NCBI RefSeq assembly: GCF_023065955.2
Contig: NW_026623100.1
Span: forward strand, 14,857,001 to 14,921,000
DNA from: Ursus arctos
Taxonomy: Eukaryota; Chordata; Mammalia; Carnivora; Ursidae
DNA: 64,000 bases
Reading direction: 5' to 3'
The first letter of the stretch is position 1. Every line of letters starts with the position of its first letter. A model generated the notes under the pieces. It had not been told where the DNA came from. It saw nothing but the letters and a program-made list of their open reading frames with translations, and made no database searches. The translations under genes and the position numbers were made by a program. This document shows positions 33,936 to 43,244 of this stretch, piece by piece.

Positions 33936-35990
33936 TCAAATCACGCCGCCCTGTAGGGAGCCTCCTACTTGTGACTCCAGACTTGCCCCAGCCTTCCATC
34001 TTTCAAGCTCCTGCTTCTGGGTGGGACCTTTACGGTGGTTCCTTCTCTGTGGGTCTCCCTTCCCTGCCTTTTCTGGGGGTAGGATTATATCATCAAGGGG
34101 CTGGATTCCAGGTTGCTGGCTGGGCTACCCTATAGGGCTTTACCTAAGCTGCAGAGGGCTCTGTTCCTGCTGGTGATGAAAAGAGGAGCCTGTGGGGGCT
34201 TCTGTGATTACCTTGCCCTTGAACTTGTACCTGTCCTCCCACCTGCCACCCTGCAATCTTCAAGGCTGGATGAGGGAAGAGTCTTCTTGGCCTGCAGTGG
34301 GCTGCCGGCTCTCAAGTAGGCCCTCCCTACGGTTAGACAGAACCTCACAGAGCTGTTCATCCAGTGTGTCACTTGCCTCTGAGCCCATTGCCACCCTTTC
34401 TGCCCCTGCCCCCTGTCTTCTTACTCTCTGATATGGGTCCTCAGAAGAATCACATGGCCACGAGATGTGTCCACTATCTAGCTAAGGTGTCCACTTGTTT
34501 TATCAAAGTATCATTTAAGGAACCCCTGCCACTGGGTTCTAGATTCCTGGTGATGAAATGCAGCTGGTGGCTTGTCGTTCCAACAAGCCACATTCCACTG
34601 TGTACACAGAGGATTCCTGCTTTCTGCTCACTGCTGGCGCTGGACATCCTAGATTTCAGAATATGCCCCTGAACAGATGGCACCTGGGGATATGGGGGAA
34701 TTAAGTGCCTCATCCTATCTGTCTGGTTCTGGCTTGTTTTAATTTGGGGTATAGCTTATGTCTGTTTGGCCTTGTTGCAAGCAGGTGAGAGTGTCCTGTA
34801 TTTCTTATTTCGGTAGGAGGAAATATATACATACATAGATCTAGAAATTCGTTATGAAATATGTATGCGCATATGTGTGCGCCTATAAATATAGACTGAA
34901 AGCCCCAAACAGGTGCACCTGATCTCCACAGGTCCCCTCAGAAGCTGCAAGATTGAGCACTTGGGTGGTGTGGAAATGAGGGACTCGCGTGCACAGGCCC
35001 TTCAGGCAACTCTTCCAGCGGAGACCCAGTGCAGAAATGGTACAGCAGAGTCTGAGAGGAAAGAGCAACCGAATGCAGATTTTCTAGTCCATTCATAGAG
35101 AAAGCCATACATTTGAGGCCAACAGTATTTGTGGCAAAAATCTCTCAGTCCACCTAATCTCTCTTGGTTAGCTTCATCTGTCGCCTGGAATCGCGATGAT
35201 TGAAAGCTTGCTAATTGAATGCTCACAACTGTATTGAAGACTCTTCAAGTTGGACACCAGTTCTGGGGTCACATGCCAAGGAGGATGTTGGCACATCACA
35301 GCCCAGCTCTGGAGGGAACCAGGAGAGGCGTCCAGAGGCTCTGAGGAAGGAAGCTTGAGGGAAGAGACACCTGGCATGTAGCAAGGCCTCGAGGCAGCCA
35401 TCTTCAAGGGAAGGGTGGTCATATAGATGAGGGATTCATTCTGTTCTGCAGAGATTAGGAAAGTAAAGAGCAGTGGGGTTACAGTGCAAGCTCCAGGTAA
35501 GACTTGCCCACGGTTAACCTGGCTGCTTTGTGAAATAATGAGCTTGCATCCGCCTAAGTGTTCATATAAATGTCGGCTAACTTCCACCTACAAGGGGTCT
35601 AGCAGGGCCTGGGAGCTTGGACTTAATGAGATTTCAAACTCCTCATGGACATTTTAGAAGTTGAATGACATAATTTCTCTTCCTAGTTAAAAGTGTTGAG
35701 TCTTTTCTATTTCCCACCATGCTAGGCAGATACCCAGTCCTCAGAAAATACTAAATAAACAACTATTAATTAATAGTCCAGTGGGCTGACTTTATCATTT
35801 CAAATTAAGCCAGTTTCCAGAGAGTTTGGTAACCGTGGCGGGAATAATCTCCTGTGGGAGCTTGAAAAGCCACTTTTGCTTCGTAGATTTTGGTTCCTTC
35901 ATCTGGGGAGTGGGAAATAAGCCATGCTTCTCTGTACATCACTGAGTATGAGGGGTGGTTTAAAAAAAAAAAAAAATTAGTGGCCCTGAA
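33935..35990. other. Mostly unique intronic sequence
   Basis: No gene seen. It contains an AT/alternating stretch at 34815-34895 with the palindrome TATGCGCATA at 34864-34873, a consensus-like donor CAGGTAAGA at 35493 without an upstream acceptor, and a 16-bp palindrome at 35762-35777. Confidence 0.4.
35762..35777. repeat. 16-bp perfect palindrome
   Basis: ACTATTAATTAATAGT is its own reverse complement and contains paired TAAT homeodomain half-sites. Confidence 0.7.
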
Positions 35991-35994
35991 ATCA

Positions 35995-36600
35995 ACAGTG
36001 GTCTAACTGGTCTCCCTCCTTTCAATCCCTCTTATTTCATCTTTCACAGTCATGCCTGAACGGTTTTAAATGCATTGTTCATCAGATTACTCTCCAGCTT
36101 AAAATCCTTCAGCAGTCTCCTGTCACCTGCAATGTGCAAATCTGCATTCCTTTATCAGAATACAAACCCTCCACCATCCGGCCCCTGTGTTTCTTTACAG
36201 GTCACCGTCAGCTTATCCTCACCTCAGAATTCATACTCGAGCCCCATTATTTCCCAGAGGGACTAAGTTGCTCTTAGACACACTAGCTTTTTTATTATTT
36301 GTGCATAAGTCTATCTTATTGCAACTTGAGATCCTAGATTGTGTCTTCTGTGCTTCTTCCAATACTTTTCAACCATTTAGGATAAATTCTGTGATTCTTT
36401 TCTGGCCTGCCCCTGTGTGGTGTGGTCAGCCCTACCCCTTCAGGCTCAATTTAGGCCATATTTCCTTTTCATCTCTACACCTCACCTCACTGACCTTCTA
36501 TCATTTCTGCTTTCCTACTGCTGGGCCTTTGCAGATGTCGTTATTTCTACCCAGAAAACTATTCTCTGTCAGGTCAACAGCTTCTGAGTCTTTGTGATAC
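35995..36600 (+). mobile_element. L2 LINE, sense
   Basis: TCTAACTGGTCTCCCTCCTT, CAGCTTAAAATCCTTCAGCA, ACCCCTTCAGGCTC and GCTGGGCCTTTGCAGATGTC follow L2 in sense orientation. It overlaps in consensus with the antisense L2 about 2.3 kb upstream. Confidence 0.75.
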
Positions 36601-36639
36601 CTTGTCTCTTGTGACTAGCATCCTGCAGGATTTTTAAAA

Positions 36640-38500
36640 ATCTAGTCTCACTATCCTTGTCTTTTAGAATATCTGTATCTACTTACATTTAATGTAATTG
36701 CTGATGTATTTGGGTTTAAACCTAACCTTTTATTCTTTCTTCATCTACCCTTGTCTGTGGTTCTTTTTCTCTCCTTTCTTGAATTAGTAATTTTTTATTA
36801 TTATTTACCATTTTCTCCATTTACTAGTCTGGAACATGTCTGTTCTTTCTGTTCTTTTAGTGATTTACCGTGTAAATATATTGATGCCTACTTTTCAAAT
36901 TTCAAATTTAATCAAAATTTTACCCTCTTTTCAGATAATACAAGGATCTTAGAATATTTACATTTATTTTCCCCATGCTCACCTTACATGCTGTTGCTGC
37001 TCAAAATTTTAATTAAAGGAAACTCTATAAAACATTACGGTTCTTGTTTTATGCACCCAATATTTTTGTTGATAGTGCCACATATTTACCACTTTCTTTG
37101 CCCTTTGTTCTTTCTTGTACTTCAAACCTACCATTTAAGATACTTCTGTCTAAATCACATCCTTTATAAATTCCCTTATAATTCACATTTCCGTATGCTG
37201 ATGGCAAACAGTCTTAGTTTTGCTTAAAAATATTTTTCATCACCTTCATTCTTGAATGATTTTGTTGTGTTGGTATAGAATTCTAGGTCGGGAGTTATTT
37301 TCTTTCAGCACATTAAAGGTATCATTCCACTGTCTTGCATTGTTCTCATTGAGAAGTCACCTGTCAGTCAGTCTTTTGAAGGTAGTATGTTTTTTGGCTC
37401 TTTTTCAGGATCTCTTTAAGATTTGTCTCCTTATCGTTGGTGATCTACATTTTAATAGTGATGTGTCTAGGTTTGGCTTTTTATTTTTCCTTCTTAGAAT
37501 CGAATTGGGTTTTAAATTTATATATTGATATCTTTAAAAAGCTCTGGAAAGTTATTTGCCTTTATCTCTTCAGATATTTCCTGTACCTCATTCCCTTTTC
37601 TTTTTCTGAGATCTTGATTACAGGACACCTCATTTTTTCTTTTTTCATCTACTGTCCTCTTTTCTGTGTTTTCCATCTTTTCTTTTTTTTGTCTTTTCAT
37701 GGTATACTCTGGATAATTTCATCTGATTTTTTTTCAAGTTTTTCTTCAGCTATATCTAATTTGATATTAAACTCTCTGTAAATTTTTGGTACTATATTAA
37801 TTTCTAGAATTTTTGTTTGGTTCTTTTTAAAATCTTCTAGGTCACTAGTTTTCCTATACCTGGCACATATTTTCCAAGTGGTCTTTTTAAGATCTTTTCC
37901 CACTGTAAGCATAGTTTATAGTCTGACAGTTCCAGTACTCAAAGTTTTTGTACTTCTGTTCTTACTATGTTTTTTCAGCTAGTTCTTACGGTGCCTTGTT
38001 TCCTTGTGGACTCAGTCATCTTTGGCTCATTGTGCTGATTTGTATTTGGGACCCCTTATGAAGGTACCTTCCTCTAGTGTTTGTTTCTGCTTATTGCCTG
38101 GCATCCAGAGCCAACTTAAACCAAGTTTAGGGTTTGAGTCTCTTGTCTTATTCCATCCAGATCCAGGCTGCTATTTCTTAGTCTGTTTGGGCAGCTATAA
38201 CAAAATACCATAGACTGAGTGGCTTATAAAAGATAGAGATTTTTGGAAATTGGCAAATACCCTCAGGGCCAAAGTGGCTCCCTGGGTTCCTATTTTTCTT
38301 CAGTTTCCCTAGTTCTTGGCTGCTATCTAATCTATACTTTGGTGCTTTAAAGAATAATTTTATCTGGCATTTTTTTATCTGGTTGTTATTTTTAGTGGTA
38401 CAGTTGGCTCACATAACCTAGTAACCATTACCAGAAACTGGAGCTCTCACTTTGAATGTCACTTCTCCAGCAGAGAATTGGCGAAGTCTAGTCTTAATTA
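36640..38500 (-). mobile_element. Antisense L1M/HAL1-like element, ORF1 region and 5' part
   Basis: On the + strand: CATTTAATGTAATTGCTGAT, TGGTATAGAATTCTAGGTCG, TTTCTTTCAGCACATTAAAG and CATTACCAGAAACTGGAG, all antisense old L1/HAL1 phrases. On the minus strand the frame 37518-37700 keeps KANNFPELFKDINI, an L1 ORF1-like motif, and 37697-37912 is lysine/glutamate-rich and coiled-coil-like. The ORF is broken into pieces. Confidence 0.8.
38175..38232 (-). mobile_element. MaLR LTR scrap (MST/MLT1-type 3' end), antisense
   Basis: CTTAGTCTGTTTGGGCAGCT with ATAACAAAATACCATAGACT and GTGGCTTATAA is the reverse of the conserved end of MaLR LTRs. Only about 58 bp remain; no retroviral coding sequence is present. 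Confidence 0.65.
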
Positions 38501-38599
38501 GGTCTCCTCCATATACACTTTCATAGCCCTGTTTTTATCTTTATGACCTTTATCTCCATTAATAATTTTATATTTATTTTTATGATTAAAACACCTGCC

Positions 38600-38690
38600 T
38601 GGATGGCTGTGTGAGGGCAGAGAGTGCATGTGGGTCCGTGACTAGCACAATGGCTGGTTCATAGCAGGCGCACCATAAGTACCTGGTCTG
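38600..38690 (+). mobile_element. L2-type 3' scrap, sense
   Basis: GTGAGGGCAGAGAGTGCATG, CTAGCACAATGGCTGGTTCA and AGCAGGCGCACCATAAG follow the L2 end. Confidence 0.5.
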
Positions 38691-39268
38691 CAGAAAAATG
38701 ACTGCAGTGGAGTATTCGTTGGTATGTAGGTACTGGCTAGATGCAAAGGACTGTGGTGGTTTGAATCCAGTTCTATCAAGATGCATAACTTGTCACATTT
38801 TCATAGATCAGTGAGAATTAGATATTAACAGCTCGGAACGGCTCTTCCAAGATTTCTGGGTGCATTTGCCTTCGGGGACTGCAGCTGGCATCTGAATGTG
38901 CCCACCTTGTCCTGCTCTACGCAGTGTCTGCAGAAGAAGCCAAACCACAGAATGAAGGCAACCTGTACGTAGAATATGCTGTGTTTTAGTTTCGTCCTGT
39001 GTGTGCTGAACAACAAAGGATGCGGTCCATGTGCAGTCTAGATGTACACATTTTAAATCGACCGAACTTCCAGGCCTCATTGCTCTCTTTTGATAATGTA
39101 ACACTGATACACTTCTGGCTTGGGCACTTAAAGGTTATGAATATAGCTGTTATTACTGTAATTTAAGGTTTTGTATTCACAGTTCTTAGTGGGTCCTCAG
39201 TCAATGTGCATTAAGTAATTCTAGTCAATAACAGCTGACTCTTACGTAGCGTTTACTACATCCCAAGA

Positions 39269-39369
39269 TGGGGAGCCCAACGTGGGGCTCGATCTCACCA
39301 CCCTGAGATCATGACCTGAACCAAAACCAAGAGTCAGACGTTTAACCGACTGAGCCACCCAGGCGCCCC
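39269..39369 (-). mobile_element. SINEC, antisense, lacking its 3' half
   Basis: The reversed head GAGCCACCCAGGCGCCCC at 39352-39369 and reversed B box (GGGGCTCGATCTCACC) are present. Sequence stops after the tRNA-like part; the CT body and A-tail are missing, so the tail-proximal half was deleted or never copied. Confidence 0.88.
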
Positions 39370-41690
39370 TTAGGTGGCTTTTCTGAAGCTACCCAGGGCT
39401 GTGTGCTACTGTCTGTGCACGTTAGCCAGAGACTGAGAAGCTCGGCGGTAACTTGAGGACCTCTGAAACCCATGCATTATTATGCTGTAGCCTCCATAGA
39501 GGCCTTTTCCTGACTTCCATTGGATTTATGAGTTATTCCCCCCCCCCAACCCCCCCCAACCAAAAAACAACTAATTTGTCAGGTCTGGCTGGCTAAGGGT
39601 AAAGGCATTTCTGTGGAAAGAAAAAAAAAACACAAGTAAATTTTTTTTTTTTTTTTTTTTTTAAGTTTAAAGATAAAAGTGCTATGTTAGAGCAGTTTCT
39701 CCTCTTTGGTGACTTGTCTCACCTACTTCCTCCCCATTTCATGGAGATGTAATTAACCATATATGGAGAGCAGGTGCCAGGTTTCAGGGTGGGGCTGTCC
39801 CGTTATACACCTCTGTGTAGAAGCTGTGAAGGGACAATCGTGAGGGAATGCGACACCTTTGCCCTGATGGTCTCAGGCACACGGCCATCTGAGGCTGTGT
39901 GATGCTTGGCGGTTTCTTCACTGGGTGGGTTACTCTCTGGAGTTGGGTCTGCCTGCGGCTGCTGGGATTGAAGAATACAAAGATGGCTTTCAACAACTTG
40001 GGAAGAATGGTGTTTGGGAAATTCTCAGTGCAAGATAAAAAGGCATTGGTTGCCTCCTCCCACGTGCCTTTCCTCACCTTGCTATTTGGTGGGCATTTTG
40101 TTTTCCTGAATTACCCCAAAATTGGCCTTGTTCTCAGGGACTCCCTGACCCCTGGGGACCTGTCCCCAAATGGAGGAGCAGGATGAAGAGGCAAGTGAGT
40201 AGAAAGAGAAGAGCCTGCCTTGTGAGTTAGAATTCATGAGCCCACCTGCCCCTTTGGGTCTGCACTGAACTTTTCTTTTTCAGTCTTCATGTGGCCCCTC
40301 TAAGTTTGCTGCTTCTGGGGTCGCTCTGGCTTCTGTCATCCGCCCTGGCAGGACAGACCTGTGTGGAGGAAGGTGGGCTCCATTCAGCAGCACTTGGAAG
40401 TCATTCTTAATGCTGGCCACTACTCGGAAATATAAAGCTTGCCATGTGTTCATCTGGCAGAGCTGGATGGAAACCACATGCCACAGAGTGTGGGGCGATG
40501 ACCAGTCACTGTGAAACTATTTAGCTATCTGGGCTTTAAATCTTAGGGGGTGGAAAAAAAATAATCCTAATCCTCACATATATTCATATTCATGTCTTAA
40601 CCCTATATATCAGGTATTGGCCCTCACCGCTGCAGCCAGCCCTGGTGCCTCTCATTGTGTTCCCTGCATTTCGACCCTGTCATTTGGGGGCTACCCTCAA
40701 AGATTGCTCATGAGTAGAGCCAAGTATGGATTTTGATTTTGTAGAGATTAACTGGACATTGAGTTTGCATCGATCAAAAGCTGCAGAGCAATTGCAGGCC
40801 GCTTCAGAGAGGACTCTGAGGGCCCTGTAGGGACGACTCTTGGCTGGCCCCAGGGTGTGGGGGCCTCAGGCCCGTGACCTCCTAAGCTGTGGCCAGTGGC
40901 TAATGCACGGGGGGAGCCAGACCTCAAGCATGGAAGGCGCCTAGGGTGAGCTCCCTCTGTGTGAGGGTTGCCGGCAGGGCTAAGGCTGTGTGCATTTGCC
41001 TTTCTGGTTGGCTCCTCCCCCTGGCTCCTCTGTACGAGGTTTTGCTTTTCTTGGGCAGGAGGAGTTATGTTCATACTATATTTTTCATGCATTTAGAGCT
41101 CTTCTCCTGCATGGACTGCAAGTGAGCCCGTGCAACCGCGGAGCCTCTCTCCCACCCCTGCACGGATGGTGTCAGTCCGTACGTCAGGAAGGAGCAGTTC
41201 TCCCTCCCTGTCCTGCTGTGGGAAGGGCAGGCTGGGCTGGCATGTCCATTCCTGCACAGCCACAGTGGGCATGGAAGGTGGGGGCTTAGCACAGGCAGGG
41301 GAGCGGCTGGGAGACCGTCCCTTCTCCCTAACTTCTCCCGGAGAGATGCTCAGGCTCCCGCTTTGGGGAAAGGTCCTGGGAATCTCTCCTTGGACGTTGC
41401 TTCCCTAATTGTCAGTGTTCTGCAGAGCTGAGGTTTATTTTTTTCCTTCCCGCGGAGCAGCTTGGAATCTGCGAGCCTGTTCGAGGCCTTCTGGGGCACA
41501 GAGCCGGTTTTCGGCAAATACCTTGAGAGTGGTTGGCTCTGTGGATGGCTTATAGGCCCTTGTCTCTGCTGTGCACTTTCTAGGACACCTGTTTTTGCAA
41601 GTCAAGACTGTTGTGAATATCTGGGGGTCTGAAACCAGCCCAGTTTGGGTGGAGGGGGACAGCCTGGAGAGGTGCCTGGAATAGCAGCCA
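39370..41690. other. Mostly unique intronic sequence
   Basis: No gene seen. It carries C-runs at 39538-39557 and a T22 run at 39641-39662. Confidence 0.4.
39641..39662 (+). repeat. T22 homopolymer
   Basis: A run of 22 T follows an A10 run at 39621. It could be a decayed A-tail of an antisense insertion, but no SINE body is attached. Confidence 0.9.
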
Positions 41691-41694
41691 GGAA

Positions 41695-42070
41695 GTGGAA
41701 TGAGAGGGTTTTTGGGTTCAAGTGCTGTCTGCCACTGGGCAAGTGACTTGACCTCTCTGAGTTCAGTTTTCTCTTCAGTAAAATCAGAAACTACTTAGTA
41801 TTCATTTGTTGAAAGGATGCCTATGATGATGTTTCCATTTTATTAATGGGTGGCCCAAGACCCAGAAGTGACCTGCCTGATTTTCCCAGAGGGAAGACCG
41901 GATGGTGGCGAGGAAGGAGGACTGGGTTCAAGTCCAGGTTCCCCCAGTGTGGCCCTGTGGCTTTGGGCAGGACAGTTAGCTTTCAGAACCTCCATTTCTT
42001 TATAGGTAAAATAGGAGCAGTCACTGTCTCTGGAGTGTCTTGTCTTGATGCCTGTGGCAGTGTTACAGGA
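41695..42070. mobile_element. Cluster of MIR fragments (+, -, +)
   Basis: Sense MIR at 41695-41800 (GTTCAAGTGCTGTCTGCCAC, CTGGGCAAGTGACTTGACC). Antisense piece at 41835-41900 (CCATTTTATTAATGGGTGGC). Sense MIR at 41915-42070 (GGGTTCAAGTCCAGG, CATTTCTTTATAGGTAAAAT). Confidence 0.7.
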
Positions 42071-42224
42071 ATAAAAGGAGGCCGTGTATGCCCTATAAAC
42101 GGATGGAATGGTACAGCTGCAGAGCCTTGCACCTTTATGGCTTCTTGGTGACGGAGCAGGGCTGACACTGAGCCTTCCAGGGGTCCTGGCCTGTAGGCTC
42201 TTAAAGGGATTCTGAAACATGTGC

Positions 42225-42389
42225 TCATGGCTGATTTTTCTAATTATAAAGGCATACTCTGGGTAAAAATTCAGCTAGGGCAGAAAGGTATACAGTGGAG
42301 AGGGAAAGACACCCCTCCCCCAGTCTGCTCTGTTCTCCAGAGAGGACTTGTGTTTCCTCCTTCTGTAACGTTCCAGAAACTGGGCACAT

Positions 42390-42431
<42 letters not shown>

Positions 42432-42600
42432 ACTTGTGTAAGCTTATAAGCTGCATCTAATCTCTTATAGATGGGCTCTGATCTTTTTTTCACCAAGAGC
42501 CCAAATGATGAAAACCCTGGTCATTCCCAGTATTCTGGTTATTAGAAGCAATGCTATAATGAGCAGAGATCTTCTTCTATCTTGGTACCCCTAGATTTAA
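42225..42600 (-). mobile_element. Antisense L1-type 3' end with internal (AC)n
   Basis: The flanks of the microsatellite, including GTTATTAGAAGCAATGCTAT and TAATGAGCAGAGATCTTC, resemble the antisense L1 phrase 'ttataagcaatgctgtaatgaacatc'. Confidence 0.5.
42391..42429 (+). repeat. (AC)n microsatellite
   Basis: About 19 uninterrupted AC units; likely polymorphic. It produces overlapping VCVCVC and HTHTHT frames that are not genes. Confidence 0.95.
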
Positions 42601-43028
42601 AAAAAAAATGCTGAAAGCAGTGCTTAGCAGCTCAACACTTTCAGAATTATCTCCTTTGCATTTGGCAGAAAGAATCTCTCCTCAAAGAGAATTATGTTGT
42701 TAATACTGTGGTTTTCCACTGCTCCACCCAGTTAAATTTAATCACACCATGTGACTTCCAAATAAAATGATGTGTGTGTCTGGAGGGAAGGACCTGACAA
42801 AGCTTCCCTTTTTTTAGATCCGAGAGAATACAGCAAAGCTCTCTTCAGGCAGCCCTGTTTTCAGAGCCCTTCTGCTCGGGACATTTATATTTGCAGCTAA
42901 CTCTTCAGTGTCCTTGGAGGAAGCTGTTGCCATTCACTGGATTGTCGAAGGTGGCTGTGTGTATTTTAAAACATTGTCTTCCTACACACAAAACAAACCT
43001 GGCCAACTTCATTTTAAAAAGCAGTTCA

Positions 43029-43233
43029 GGGGCGCCTGGGTGGCACAGCGGTTAAAGCGTCTGCCTTTGGCTCAGGGCGTGATCCCGGCGTTATGGGATC
43101 GAGCCCCACGTCAGGCTCCTCCGCTATGAGCCTGCTTCTTCCTCTCCCACTCCCCCTGCTTGTGTTCCCTCTCTCGCTGGCTGTCTCTGTCTCTGTCGAA
43201 TAAATAAATAAAATCTTTGAAAAAAAAAAAAAA
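43029..43233 (+). mobile_element. SINEC, sense, full length, bear-like subtype
   Basis: The head GGGGCGCCTGGGTGGCACAG and GGCGTTATGGGATCGAGCCC are followed by the CTCGCTGGCTGTCTCTG body and an AAATAAATAAAATCTTTG tail. Target duplication GCAGTTCA (with preceding A-run) at 43021-43028 and 43236-43243. It looks like one of the youngest insertions here. Confidence 0.95.
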
Positions 43234-43244
43234 AGGCAGTTCAT

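Noticed and set aside
35480..35500. Perfect donor-like CAGGTAAGA as a possible cryptic exon end
   Set aside because: No pyrimidine tract and AG at a sensible distance upstream, so no bounded exon could be drawn.
42240..42496. VCVCVC-rich frames around the microsatellite
   Set aside because: Direct translation of the (AC)n/(TG)n repeat, as is the frame ending at 16148.
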